DNA from: Rhodocytophaga aerolata
GTDB taxonomy: Bacteria > Bacteroidota > Bacteroidia > Cytophagales > 172606-1
Assembly (NCBI RefSeq): GCF_030503435.1
Contig: NZ_JAUKPO010000001.1
Span: forward strand, 620,001-684,000
DNA length: 64,000 nucleotides
Direction: 5' to 3'
Position 1 is the first letter of the stretch. Every line of letters begins with the position of its first letter. Under the pieces are notes generated by a model. The model had not been told where the DNA came from, searched no databases, and worked only from the letters and a program-made list of their open reading frames with translations. The position numbers and the translations under genes were made by a program. Positions 53,888 to 63,188 of this stretch are shown here, piece by piece.

Positions 53888-55081
53888 ATGGAATTAAAGC
53901 GTTGCACAAAATGCACCTTGCCCGAAACGCATGAAACAATAGTTTTCGACGAGCATGGAGTTTGCAATATTTGTAATGGACAGGAGTTTAAGAAAAATAA
54001 AATAGACTGGAAAGCAAAAAAACTTGAACTCACTGAGTTGATTGAGTCGTATCGGGGTAAGTACGATTATGATTGTATTATTCCTTATAGTGGTGGGAAA
54101 GACAGTACCTGGGCACTCTATTATTTAGTAAAAGAATATAAGTTAAAGCCTCTAGTTGTAAGATTTGATCACGGATTCCTCCGGCCAAATTTAGAAGAAA
54201 ATACTAAAAGAGTTTTACGCAAACTAGGCGTAGATTTTCACCATTTTACCCCTAACTGGAAAGTAGTACAGAAACTAATGCTACAAAGCTTTCTGGAAAA
54301 AGGGGATTTTTGCTGGCATTGCCATACTGGTATATTCTCTTATCCTATGTGGACAGCTATTCGGTATAATGTACCCTTAATTTTTTGGGGTGAACCATCT
54401 GCAGAGTACACCTCTTATTTCAGCTACGAACAAGCAGAAGAAGTAGATGAAAAAAGATTTAACCGTTTTGTTAATTTGGGTATTACTGCGCAAGATATGC
54501 TAGTACGGTTTGAAGGCACCATTGACGAACGGGATGTAAAGCCTTACTCTTACCCTCCTTTGAAAGAACTTCGCCGCATAGGTTACCGCTCCGTATGTTT
54601 AGGTTCATATATTCCGTGGGATGCTAAAGTACAGTCAAAAATTATTGCTGATGAATTAGGATGGAGGGGTGATACCGTTGAAAATGTACCTGCACAGTAT
54701 AATTATGAGAAGATAGAATGCTATATGCAAGGTGTGAGAGATTACATTAAATACATTAAACGTGGCTACACCCGCCCAACTCACCTTTCATCTATAGATA
54801 TCCGCAACGGCCGTATGACAAGAGAAGAAGGCATGCATATGTTGCAAGAATATGAAGGCAAAAGACCGCCAAGTTTAGATTTATTCCTGGAATTTGTTGG
54901 TCTAAGTGAAAAAGAGTTTCTGGAAATAGCTATGGGCCATGGCGTTTCCCCTTATAAGCATGATCCTAGTACAATTACGGAAGGTACTAAAATGCATGAT
55001 TTTGATAAATGGTCTAAAGATGGTGCTATGCCTAGAGAAGAAGCAGAAGTTCAACTGGAAAGAATGAGATTAAGACAATAA
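53888..55081 (+). CDS. N-acetyl sugar amidotransferase (WbpG / PseA-like)
   Basis: A 397-residue PP-loop ATPase. Two N-terminal zinc-knuckle pairs, CTKC (6-9) and CNIC (26-29), precede the ATP-pyrophosphatase loop YSGGKDSTW (67-75). A further CWHC motif lies near residue 144. The family converts an acetamido group on a nucleotide sugar or sialic-acid-like sugar to acetamidino, using ammonia delivered by HisH/HisF. Both partner genes follow at once (9 and 10 bases apart). Within a pseudaminic acid operon this suggests an amidinated derivative. Confidence 0.9.
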   Translation: MELKRCTKCTLPETHETIVFDEHGVCNICNGQEFKKNKIDWKAKKLELTELIESYRGKYDYDCIIPYSGGKDSTWALYYLVKEYKLKPLVVRFDHGFLRPNLEENTKRVLRKLGVDFHHFTPNWKVVQKLMLQSFLEKGDFCWHCHTGIFSYPMWTAIRYNVPLIFWGEPSAEYTSYFSYEQAEEVDEKRFNRFVNLGITAQDMLVRFEGTIDERDVKPYSYPPLKELRRIGYRSVCLGSYIPWDAKVQSKIIADELGWRGDTVENVPAQYNYEKIECYMQGVRDYIKYIKRGYTRPTHLSSIDIRNGRMTREEGMHMLQEYEGKRPPSLDLFLEFVGLSEKEFLEIAMGHGVSPYKHDPSTITEGTKMHDFDKWSKDGAMPREEAEVQLERMRLRQ

Positions 55082-55090
55082 CCTGAAACT

Positions 55091-55705
55091 ATGGTTGGTA
55101 TTATTGACTATGGCATGGGAAACCTGCTATCTGTTTTTAAGGCGTTTGAATTTATAGGAGCAGATGTTGAGGTATTCAATGATCCGAGTCAAATGCACAG
55201 ATACAGCCACCTGGTTTTACCAGGAGTAGGAGCATTCCGGGATTGTATAATAAATTTAAAGGAAAAAGGATTCGTAGAACCCTTAAATGAAAATGTATTA
55301 GCTAAACAGATTCCTATTTTAGGAATCTGTTTAGGTATGCAAGTAATGGCTGCTAAAGGCTATGAAAATGGAAATTTTAATGGCCTAGGATGGTTTGATG
55401 CAGAAGTTACCAGACTTACTCCTGATCAGCCGTCTTACCGGGTACCTCATGTAGGCTGGACAGAAATAAATTCCAGCAAAAACAGCCCTTTATTTAAAGG
55501 TATACCGGCCAATGCTGATTTTTATTTTGTACATTCTTATTATGCTAAATGTGCAGACCCTTCACAGGTGGCAGCAACTTTTGAATATGGAGGTAATTTT
55601 ACAGCCTCTATCCATAGAGACAATATTTTTGGAACTCAGTTTCACCCGGAAAAAAGCCAAGAGTATGGTTTACGAATTTTAGAAAACTTTATTAAAATAG
55701 AGTAA
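55091..55705 (+). CDS. hisH: HisH-like glutamine amidotransferase subunit
   Basis: A 204-residue class I glutaminase. The triad is intact: Cys80 in ILGICLGMQ, His185 and Glu187 in TQFHPEKS. It opens MVGIIDYGMGNLLSVFKAFE as in HisH. It releases ammonia from glutamine and passes it through its partner barrel. It sits between the amidotransferase and a HisF-like gene, without any other histidine gene. Its job is therefore most likely ammonia supply for sugar amidination (as HisH2 in Pseudomonas O-antigen loci). Confidence 0.92.
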   Translation: MVGIIDYGMGNLLSVFKAFEFIGADVEVFNDPSQMHRYSHLVLPGVGAFRDCIINLKEKGFVEPLNENVLAKQIPILGICLGMQVMAAKGYENGNFNGLGWFDAEVTRLTPDQPSYRVPHVGWTEINSSKNSPLFKGIPANADFYFVHSYYAKCADPSQVAATFEYGGNFTASIHRDNIFGTQFHPEKSQEYGLRILENFIKIE

Positions 55706-55715
55706 CTAGGCAGAT

Positions 55716-56504
55716 ATGGCAAAAAGGCGTTTAATTCCTAAGTTACAACTAAAAGCCAGTAGATTTGGTAATACTACTAAAATGGTACTTGTCACCACCA
55801 TTAAGTTTGATAAGGTAGTAGAAATTGGTGATCCAAAATCACAAGCAAAAATCTACGAAGCCCAGGCAGCTGATGAGTTAATTTTTGTTGATATAGCTCC
55901 TACAGCTAACGACAGAAAGTTAATTATTGACATATTACGAAGTGTTTCCGAAGAAATATTTATCCCCATAACGGTAGGTGGTGGTGTAAAACATGTCTCT
56001 GATTTCCGTGAATTGCTTTCAAATGGTGCAGATAAGGTTTCAATTAATTCAGCAGCGGTCACTAATCCTGCACTGATTACGCAGGCATCTGAAGCTTTTG
56101 GTGCCCAATGCGTAGTAGTCAGTATTGACTATAAGAAGAATGGAGACGGTACTTATTCGGTATGGACGGACAGTGGAAAAACCAAAACGCCATTAGATCC
56201 GGTAACATGGGCAAAGGAATGTGAAAAGCTGGGTGCTGGTGAAATATTGCTGACTTGTATTGATAAAGATGGTACACATCAAGGCTTGGAACTGGAAGTA
56301 TCCAGAGAAATAGCCGATAGTCTTTCTATACCTATTATACTATCCGGTGGTTGCGGCCTAGCTTCTCATTTCATAGATGGTTTTAAAATAGCCCATGCCG
56401 ATGCTGTTTCAGCCGGGACCTTCTTCTGTTTTAAAGACCAAAATCCTATACAAACCCGTGCCCATATTAGAAATGCTGGGGTACCTATTAGAATCTACAC
56501 ATAA
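55716..56504 (+). CDS. hisF: HisF-like barrel subunit lacking catalytic Asp11
   Basis: A 262-residue TIM barrel clearly of the HisF family: IPITVGGGVKHVSDFRELL, GADKVSINSAAVTNP, GAGEILLTCIDKDGTHQGLEL, IPIILSGGCG. In the true cyclase the first strand holds the catalytic Asp11 (CLDV); here it reads PKLQLKAS with Gln11. The second catalytic Asp region is kept (VVSIDYKK). The protein should bind HisH and tunnel ammonia, but is unlikely to make imidazole glycerol phosphate. It serves the upstream amidotransferase. One base separates it from the next gene. Confidence 0.92.
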   Translation: MAKRRLIPKLQLKASRFGNTTKMVLVTTIKFDKVVEIGDPKSQAKIYEAQAADELIFVDIAPTANDRKLIIDILRSVSEEIFIPITVGGGVKHVSDFRELLSNGADKVSINSAAVTNPALITQASEAFGAQCVVVSIDYKKNGDGTYSVWTDSGKTKTPLDPVTWAKECEKLGAGEILLTCIDKDGTHQGLELEVSREIADSLSIPIILSGGCGLASHFIDGFKIAHADAVSAGTFFCFKDQNPIQTRAHIRNAGVPIRIYT

Positions 56505-56505
56505 T

Positions 56506-57069
56506 ATGGTAACTTCTTCGGAATCCGATCTACCGACTGCCTATTTTATAGAAACCGAAAGATTAGCTTTCAGGGAGCTAAATGCTTCAGATGCTAATGA
56601 ACGATACTACACTTGGCTAAATGATCCGGAAATTAATCAGTATCTGGAGAACAGATATTTTCCTAGTACGATTGAAAGTATCAGAGATTATATTAACTCG
56701 ATCAATGCATCTAAAGCCAATTTATTTTGTGCTATAATTTTGAAAGAGCAAAATCAACACATTGGTAATATAAAACTAGGACCCATCAATTGGATACATC
56801 GGTATGCTGAAATAGGGTTATTACTGGGAGAAAAAGATTGTTGGGGGAAAGGATTTGCAACGGAAGCAATAAAGGCCATTGTAAATTTTGGATTTAAGCA
56901 GCTTAATCTGCATAAAATTACAGCAGGCTGTTATGAAACCAATATTGGATCTTCTAAAGCATTTCAAAAAGCTGGTTTTAGTATAGAAGGAATGCAAAAA
57001 AGCCAGTTTTTCTCTCAAGGAAAATATGTAGATGGCATACGGATGGGAATTATCAACGAAAGCCAATAG
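56506..57069 (+). CDS. GNAT acetyltransferase, RimJ/RimL-like
   Basis: A 187-residue protein from ATG 56506; longer starts lie inside the HisF-like gene. It has ETERLAFRELNASDANERYY at the start and the acetyl-CoA loop LGEKDCWGKGFATEAIKAIV. NLHKITAGCYETNIGSSKAFQKAGF forms the end of the fold. By position it probably acetylates the 4-amino group of the sugar intermediate (the PseH step) or another amine of the glycan. The PseG gene carries a second GNAT domain, so the division of labour is open. Confidence 0.85.
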   Translation: MVTSSESDLPTAYFIETERLAFRELNASDANERYYTWLNDPEINQYLENRYFPSTIESIRDYINSINASKANLFCAIILKEQNQHIGNIKLGPINWIHRYAEIGLLLGEKDCWGKGFATEAIKAIVNFGFKQLNLHKITAGCYETNIGSSKAFQKAGFSIEGMQKSQFFSQGKYVDGIRMGIINESQ

Positions 57070-57081
57070 CTCTTGTGCCTT

Positions 57082-57954
57082 ATGATAAGAAACGTTGAAA
57101 AATTAATACTCGGGACAGTTCAGCTGGGAATGAATTATGGAATTAATAATACAACCGGAAAACCTACCGAAGAGGAAGCTATTCAACTACTTTCCTATGC
57201 TGCCAGGCAAGGTGTAAAGCTACTGGATACTGCCCCAGCCTACGGCACAGCCTTGCAGGTTATTGAGAAATACCAGGCAAATAATCCTCCATTTAATATT
57301 ATCTCAAAGTTTACTGTTACGCACGATAGCAGCATTATATTAAATCAGGTGCAGCAACAATTGCAGGCATTACAAATTCCTTCTTTTTATTGTTACCATT
57401 ATCACAAATTTTCAGACTTCACCAAATTTCCACAACTACAAAAAGACCTGATAAACCTTAAGGAAAAAGGATTGATTGAAAGAATAGGTGTATCCATCTA
57501 TACAAATGAGGAAATGCGGATGGCTATCAATAGTCCATTTATTGATGTGATACAACTTCCTTTTAATTTATTAGACAATACTAATTTACGTGGTGAAGTA
57601 GTAGAGAAGGCAAAGTTGCAGGATAAAGAAATACATATCCGGTCCGTTTTTTTACAGGGGTTATTTTTTAAAGAAATGCAATCAATTCCTGGTAAACTTC
57701 GTCCACTTATTCCTTACCTTGAGCAAATCAGACATATGGCTCATCAAAATGAGTTAACTGTACAGGAACTGGCTATGGCGTATGTATTTACTAATCCATA
57801 TATAGATTATGTGCTGATAGGTATAGATTCTCAACAGCAACTGGCATCTAATCTGCAATTCTTAAATAAAGTAGTAGATGCAGAATGCATACGTTTGATA
57901 GATACTATCCGTGTAAAAGAATTTGAACTGTTAAACCCTGTGAACTGGAATTGA
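57082..57954 (+). CDS. Aldo/keto reductase of the glycan operon
   Basis: A 290-residue (beta/alpha)8 oxidoreductase from ATG 57082. The family start is KLILGTVQLGMNYGINN, with LLDTAPAYGTALQVI holding the catalytic Asp and Tyr. SKFTVTHDSS supplies the Lys and YHYHKFSDF the His region. Similar reductases are regularly found in nonulosonic acid loci, but their step is not established. Its stop overlaps the TTG start of the next gene by 4 bases. Confidence 0.88.
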   Translation: MIRNVEKLILGTVQLGMNYGINNTTGKPTEEEAIQLLSYAARQGVKLLDTAPAYGTALQVIEKYQANNPPFNIISKFTVTHDSSIILNQVQQQLQALQIPSFYCYHYHKFSDFTKFPQLQKDLINLKEKGLIERIGVSIYTNEEMRMAINSPFIDVIQLPFNLLDNTNLRGEVVEKAKLQDKEIHIRSVFLQGLFFKEMQSIPGKLRPLIPYLEQIRHMAHQNELTVQELAMAYVFTNPYIDYVLIGIDSQQQLASNLQFLNKVVDAECIRLIDTIRVKEFELLNPVNWN

Positions 57955-60035
57955 AAATTATTGCTATCACCCAGGCACGATATGGCTCTACGAGATTGCC
58001 GGGAAAAGTGCTAAAAACAGCCGGTAATCAAAGCTTGTTGGAAATACACTTGCAAAGAGCCTCCAAAGCTAGGTTACTCAACAAAATAGTAGTAGCTACT
58101 ACCCATGAACCACAGGCAGAGCAAATTGCTGCTATTGCTCAACGAGCAGGTTGTTCAGTCTACAAAGGAGACATTCACGATGTATTGGATAGATTTTACC
58201 AGGCAGCCAAACCCGAAAATCCAGATTATGTAGTCCGCATCACCTCAGATTGCCCCCTGATAGATCCAGAGGTAATAGATAATGTAATACAACAATGCTT
58301 ATACGACCTGGCGGATTATACGTCCAATACGCTTAATCCTACCTTTCCAGATGGAGTAGATGTGGAAGTTTTTACATTTGCAGCGCTGGAGAAGGCATGG
58401 CAGTCGGCTCAATTAACGTCTGAGCGGGAACATGTTACCCCATTTATCTGGAAAAACTCTACCTTTAAAGGGAATTCCCTTTTTACGGCTACTTCTTACG
58501 AGAATGATACTGACTTTTCTGACTACCGCATTACCGTAGACGAAGAAGCGGATTATTTGTTGATAAAACACTTAGTAGAGGAATTAGGGACGGAAAAACC
58601 TTGGAAAGAATATATAAGCTATCTTAGGCAAAGTGCCGCTCTACACGGGCTTAATGCACATATCAAAAGAAATGAAGGTTATATGAAAACTATACACACA
58701 GAAGTAGAACTTCGGAGAATAACTAATTTTAAAAAATCTGACGAATATAGAAGTAAAATACATGATTTAATACCAGGTGGCGCCCATACGTATTCTAAAG
58801 GTGATGACCAGTTTCCGGCTCTTTCACCTGCGGCTATCAGTTATGGCAAAGGAGTCCATGTATGGGATATAGATGGTAATAAATTTCTGGATTGCTCTAT
58901 GGGGCTTACTTCTGTTAGCCTTGGCCATGCATATGAGCCGGTTAATGAACGCGTAAAACAGGAAGTAGACAGAGGGGTTAACTTTCAGCGTCCGGCGTAT
59001 ATAGAGATGGAAATGGCAGAGAAGTTTCTCTCCTTACTTCCTTGCCACCAGATGATCAAATTTGCTAAAAATGGCTCAAGTGTTACAACAGCAGCCGTAA
59101 AAATAGCCCGTGCCTATACTGGCAGAAAGTTAGTTGCCTTTCCCTATGACCATCCTTTCTATTCCTACGACGATTGGTTTATTGGAAAAACAGCTTGCAA
59201 CTTTGGGGTGCCCGAAGAAATTTCAGCCTTATCTGTTACCTATAAAGCAGATGATATAGATTCTCTTCGATCATTATTTGAGCAGTATCCAGGGCAGATT
59301 GCTTGTGTCATTTCAGAACCGGAGAAAAACTTTGGCTTACCTGAAAACTATCTAAAGAATGCCATACAATTAGCTCATAAGCATGGAGCACTGTACATAG
59401 CCGATGAGATGATTACCGGCTTTAAAACAGCATTTCCAGGTTCTATAAAAAAATACAATGTTACCCCAGATATGGCTACCTGGGGTAAAGGGATTGCTAA
59501 TGGTTATTCATTCTGTGCCCTTACTGGTACAAAAGAAGTAATGGAATTAGGCGGTATCCGTAAAAAAGGAGCACAAAAGTTATTTCTTACCTCTACAACC
59601 CATGGCGGCGAAACACATGTTATAGCCGCAGGATTAGCTACTATCGAGGTATTTGAAAAAGAAAATGTAGTGGCGCATAACCATACCATTGGCAATGAGT
59701 TTTTAAAACTCAATCAGGAAGCCCTTTCAAAACATGGTTTGCATGAGTACATTCAAATAGCTGATTGTAACTGGATGCCAATTTTCATATTTAAAAATAA
59801 AAAGAAAGAAGTTTGTAGCAGTATGCGTACCTTAATGCTTCAGGAAATGATTGCCCGCGGCGTACTATTTCAGGGAGCATTTGTTCCTTGCTTCAGCCAT
59901 ACCAGTGCTGATATCCAGTATTTTGCTGCGGCATTCGATGAATCGTTACAGGTATTTTCACAGGCTTTAGATAAAGGATATGAAAGCTTTTTAACAGGCG
60001 AACCTGCAAAGCCAGTTTTCAGAAAGTATTTATGA
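57951..60035 (+). CDS. Fusion: SpsF/PseF-like cytidylyltransferase + class III aminotransferase
   Basis: A 694-residue two-domain protein with a TTG start overlapping the previous stop. Residues 1-240 are a nucleotidyltransferase like SpsF/CMP-sugar synthetase (ITQARYGSTRLPGKVL, RITSDCPLIDPEVID). It probably activates pseudaminic acid as the CMP sugar. Residues about 250-694 are a glutamate-1-semialdehyde aminomutase-like PLP enzyme (GAHTYSKGDD, FAKNGSSVTTAAVKIARAYT, IADEMITGF, Lys513 in TWGKGIANGYS). No frameshift or stop separates the halves. Met245 could act as an internal start for the second domain. What the second domain aminates is unknown. Confidence 0.88.
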   Translation: MKIIAITQARYGSTRLPGKVLKTAGNQSLLEIHLQRASKARLLNKIVVATTHEPQAEQIAAIAQRAGCSVYKGDIHDVLDRFYQAAKPENPDYVVRITSDCPLIDPEVIDNVIQQCLYDLADYTSNTLNPTFPDGVDVEVFTFAALEKAWQSAQLTSEREHVTPFIWKNSTFKGNSLFTATSYENDTDFSDYRITVDEEADYLLIKHLVEELGTEKPWKEYISYLRQSAALHGLNAHIKRNEGYMKTIHTEVELRRITNFKKSDEYRSKIHDLIPGGAHTYSKGDDQFPALSPAAISYGKGVHVWDIDGNKFLDCSMGLTSVSLGHAYEPVNERVKQEVDRGVNFQRPAYIEMEMAEKFLSLLPCHQMIKFAKNGSSVTTAAVKIARAYTGRKLVAFPYDHPFYSYDDWFIGKTACNFGVPEEISALSVTYKADDIDSLRSLFEQYPGQIACVISEPEKNFGLPENYLKNAIQLAHKHGALYIADEMITGFKTAFPGSIKKYNVTPDMATWGKGIANGYSFCALTGTKEVMELGGIRKKGAQKLFLTSTTHGGETHVIAAGLATIEVFEKENVVAHNHTIGNEFLKLNQEALSKHGLHEYIQIADCNWMPIFIFKNKKKEVCSSMRTLMLQEMIARGVLFQGAFVPCFSHTSADIQYFAAAFDESLQVFSQALDKGYESFLTGEPAKPVFRKYL

Positions 60036-61522
60036 TAATTCAACAAACCAGATGTTTTTTCCGGGCAGATGGCAATTCGCAAATTGGCTGGGGACATGTG
60101 GTACGTATGCTCGCCTTAGCAACTATTGTTAAGCAAGAATTTTCGTGTGTCTTTGCTATACAAGAGCCTTCTCCTCAACTATCCAGGCAGATTACCGAGG
60201 CAGGTTTGAATATACTTGCTTTGCCAGCCTCTAATTTCATAGAAGAAGCACATACTATTTTAAATACGTATATCCATCCTAAAGATATTATAGTGTTAGA
60301 CGGATATAATTTTTCCACAGAATATCAGCGTATTCTCAAAGAGAAAAACAACAGATTAGTTTGTATTGATGACTTAAGTACATTTCATTTTCTGGCAGAT
60401 GCCATCATTAATCCTGCCGGTAATGTCAAGCAGGAAAAATACTCCAAAGAGCCTTATACAAAATTATATACCGGGCCTAAGTATGCTTTGTTAAGAACGC
60501 CTTTTCTTGAAATGGCGAAGAATAGAAATAGAAGCTGCCACTCTAATTTTCAGAGGCTATTTATCAACATGGGAGGTGCTGACCCTGAGAATTACACATC
60601 AAAGGTATTACAGCAGATACAAAAAGATAACTATCAGGAGATACACATTGTAGTAGGTGGTTCATATAAACATAAGGCAAGCTTACAGGAGATCATAGCA
60701 GAAGCCAAATCTGTTTTTGTTCATACTAATCTATCAGCCGAAGAAATGAGTGCACTCATGCGTGAGTGCGGTACAGCTATTTGCTCGGCCAGTACAGTAT
60801 CCTATGAATATTGCTGCGCTGGAGGATTACTTTTCATTGTAAAAACAGCAGATAATCAATCTTCACTATATAAATTTCTGCTTAATGAAGGCCTCGCTTT
60901 AAGCTTTGAAAATGAGTTCACAAAAGAACAAACTGATCTGTTAGCCAAAAAGGAAAATCTTCTTAAAAAGCAAGCCTATTATTTTGATGGCAGTTCAGCA
61001 ACCAATCTGCTAACCATATTTCAACATGTAGCTTTATATAATCAACTTCTTATACGAAAAGCTACGGTGTCAGATATGCAATTGCTTTTTGATTGGGCTA
61101 ATGATCCGGAAGTACGCAGATTTGCTTATAATCCCCAACCTATTCGGTGGGAGGTGCATCAAACCTGGTTTCATCAGAAAATACAGTCAGATACTTCTTT
61201 TCTATATATTTTTTATTTACCCGGCGCAGGTACCGAAATACCCGTAGCCCAGATACGATTTGATATAAAAGAAGGTCAGGCTATTATTAGTTATTTAATC
61301 GACCAAAATTTCCGGGGAAAAGGATTGGGCCATATCATATTGCTAAAAGGAGTAGAAATTTTTTTGCAGGAGAATGCTGCTGCATCAGCCATTATAGGTT
61401 TTGTTCAGCATGCTAATGTCGCCTCTTGCAAATCATTTGAAAAAGCTAATTTCAGTTTGATCCCGGTCAGTGAACCATTACCTTATCCGGATTCTAGAAA
61501 ATATATTTTTAAAATAAAATAA
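60032..61522 (+). CDS. pseG: Fusion: UDP-sugar hydrolase PseG + GNAT acetyltransferase
   Basis: A 496-residue protein overlapping the preceding gene by 4 bases. Residues about 5-340 are a GT-B-like UDP-sugar hydrolase (RADGNSQIGWGHVVRMLALA, VLDGYNFSTEYQ, LFINMGGADPENYTSKVLQ, CSASTVSYEYCCAGG). It releases UDP from the diacetamido-trideoxy altrose intermediate. Residues about 350-496 are a GNAT domain (IRKATVSDMQLLFDWANDPEVRR, NFRGKGLGHIILLKGVE, HANVASCKSFEKANF), probably the PseH N-acetyltransferase. Fusion of consecutive steps is plausible and occurs in other bacteria. Confidence 0.92.
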   Translation: MIIQQTRCFFRADGNSQIGWGHVVRMLALATIVKQEFSCVFAIQEPSPQLSRQITEAGLNILALPASNFIEEAHTILNTYIHPKDIIVLDGYNFSTEYQRILKEKNNRLVCIDDLSTFHFLADAIINPAGNVKQEKYSKEPYTKLYTGPKYALLRTPFLEMAKNRNRSCHSNFQRLFINMGGADPENYTSKVLQQIQKDNYQEIHIVVGGSYKHKASLQEIIAEAKSVFVHTNLSAEEMSALMRECGTAICSASTVSYEYCCAGGLLFIVKTADNQSSLYKFLLNEGLALSFENEFTKEQTDLLAKKENLLKKQAYYFDGSSATNLLTIFQHVALYNQLLIRKATVSDMQLLFDWANDPEVRRFAYNPQPIRWEVHQTWFHQKIQSDTSFLYIFYLPGAGTEIPVAQIRFDIKEGQAIISYLIDQNFRGKGLGHIILLKGVEIFLQENAAASAIIGFVQHANVASCKSFEKANFSLIPVSEPLPYPDSRKYIFKIK

Positions 61523-61591
61523 CCACTACTTTTGTAGGTAAACTTAGAAATTCAAGTTCATTTTCGCTTGAGTTTATTTCAAATAAGTCAC

Positions 61592-62665
61592 ATGAAAGAC
61601 ATAACGATTGCTAATTATACCATCAATGCTAGTTCCAGGCCATTTATTATAGCAGAAATGTCTGGCAACCACAACCAGTCGCTGGAAAGAGCCTTGGCTA
61701 TTGTAGATGCGGCTGCGGAAGCAGGTGCTCATTCCATTAAACTCCAAACCTATACTGCCGATACCATGACTGTGAAAGGAGTTTATACCATTACAGACGA
61801 AAACTCTCTTTGGAAAGGCAGAGAACTATATGAACTGTATCAGGAAGCTTATACTCCTTGGGAATGGCATAAACCTATATTTGATAGAGCTAAAGAAAAA
61901 GGGATTTTAGCTTTTAGCTCTCCATTTGATGAGACTGCCGTAGATTTCTTAGAGTCACTCAATGTACCTGCCTATAAGATAGCTTCTTTTGAAAACACAG
62001 ACTGGCCACTATTGAAAAAAGTAGCTTCTACTGGTAAGCCTGTGATTATGTCTACTGGTGTAGCAAATTTGGCAGATGTAGATGAATCTGTTAAAGTATT
62101 ACGTGCAGCCGGATGCAAAGAATTAATCCTTCTTAAATGTACCAGTACCTATCCTGCTACTCCCGAAAATACTAATTTGATAACTATCCCACATATGGCT
62201 CAATTATTTAATTGCCCAGTGGGGCTTTCAGACCATACGATGGGTATAGGTGCCTCAGTAGCAGCTGTAGCGCTTGGCGCCAGAGTAATTGAGAAGCATT
62301 TTACCTTACGAAGGGCGGATGGAGGAGTAGATTCTGCTTTTTCTTTGGAGCCTGCAGAGCTAAAAGCACTAGTAATTGAAACTGAGCGGGCGCATCTATC
62401 TTTGGGAAACATACAATATGGGATACAAAAAGCAGAAGAAAAGAGTAAATTTTTCAAAAGATCAATCTATGCTATTACTGACATAAAAGCAGGAGAGAAA
62501 CTTACGAAAGATAACATACGGGTAATCCGGCCAGGAGATGGATTAGCTCCTAAATACTTAGACCAGGTGTTAGGAAAGTTTGCCAAAAGAACAATATATA
62601 AAGGTACTCCCTTAAAGTGGGATTTGTTCGATAATTTTTCAATTATTGAGACATTACAGCCTTAA
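61592..62665 (+). CDS. pseI: Pseudaminic acid synthase
   Basis: A 357-residue enzyme condensing the 6-deoxy-AltdiNAc sugar with phosphoenolpyruvate. It starts at ATG 61592; 61568 is a weaker alternative. The NeuB-type barrel shows FIIAEMSGNHNQSLERAL, GAHSIKLQTYTADTMT, LLKCTSTYPATPENTNL and IEKHFTLRRADGGVDSAFS. A C-terminal SAF (antifreeze-like) domain starts near residue 290 (RSIYAITDIKAGEKLTKDNI). The GVDSAFS loop favours the PseI branch over sialic acid synthase. Confidence 0.95.
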   Translation: MKDITIANYTINASSRPFIIAEMSGNHNQSLERALAIVDAAAEAGAHSIKLQTYTADTMTVKGVYTITDENSLWKGRELYELYQEAYTPWEWHKPIFDRAKEKGILAFSSPFDETAVDFLESLNVPAYKIASFENTDWPLLKKVASTGKPVIMSTGVANLADVDESVKVLRAAGCKELILLKCTSTYPATPENTNLITIPHMAQLFNCPVGLSDHTMGIGASVAAVALGARVIEKHFTLRRADGGVDSAFSLEPAELKALVIETERAHLSLGNIQYGIQKAEEKSKFFKRSIYAITDIKAGEKLTKDNIRVIRPGDGLAPKYLDQVLGKFAKRTIYKGTPLKWDLFDNFSIIETLQP

Positions 62666-63188
62666 TGTTAACAGAATAGTGTACGCAGTTTAACCTAAGC
62701 CTCAACATTTAATTTGCAGAAAATTAATTTAGCTTAATCCAGTAATGATCGGTAAGGAACCTGAAATATCTATTGTTGCTCGGCTCTATAAAGAAAGTGT
62801 TCACTACCTGATTTAGTAACTCGATTAGATACCTTGTATGTTACACTTGATTTAGCAATTAATATACAATGAAAGAGATCTTGCAACTCTTCGCCAAGTT
62901 TAAAGGTATAACGCTGAGCAAAACAGACTTCAGCTCACTATTATTTTGCCTATCCTTGGTTTTAGAATTTACTTTATTGAGACTGGTTTCTTCAAAAGCT
63001 ATACATAATGGTTCTGGCTATGATTTTCAGTAATTCATAACGGAAGTTTGATTAATTAGCTGCTATATAAAATATTTGATGTTAAGCGGTTTTCATTAAA
63101 TAATAATTTTTTCTATGGGAGTCTCTATTTTATTTATGTAAATAAACAAAACAATTATCTATAAAAGCCTTTCCCATAGTATGCTCTT
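62666..63188. other. Mostly non-coding stretch after the pse operon
   Basis: About 520 A+T-rich bases between pseI and the last gene. It contains one weak 54-codon frame (62869-63033). No clear terminator is visible after pseI, so transcription might continue. Confidence 0.45.
62869..63033 (+). CDS. Possible 54-residue peptide
   Basis: ATG to TAA, reading MKEILQLFAKFKGITLSKTD at the start and containing a hydrophobic stretch LLFCLSLVLEFTLLRLV. It may be a small membrane peptide or the remnant of a larger gene; no relative is recognised. Confidence 0.25.
   Translation: MKEILQLFAKFKGITLSKTDFSSLLFCLSLVLEFTLLRLVSSKAIHNGSGYDFQ

Noticed and set aside
55091-56504. hisH-hisF as part of histidine biosynthesis
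   Set aside because: No other his gene is nearby, the HisF-like protein lacks Asp11, and the pair sits between sugar amidotransferase and sugar-pathway genes.
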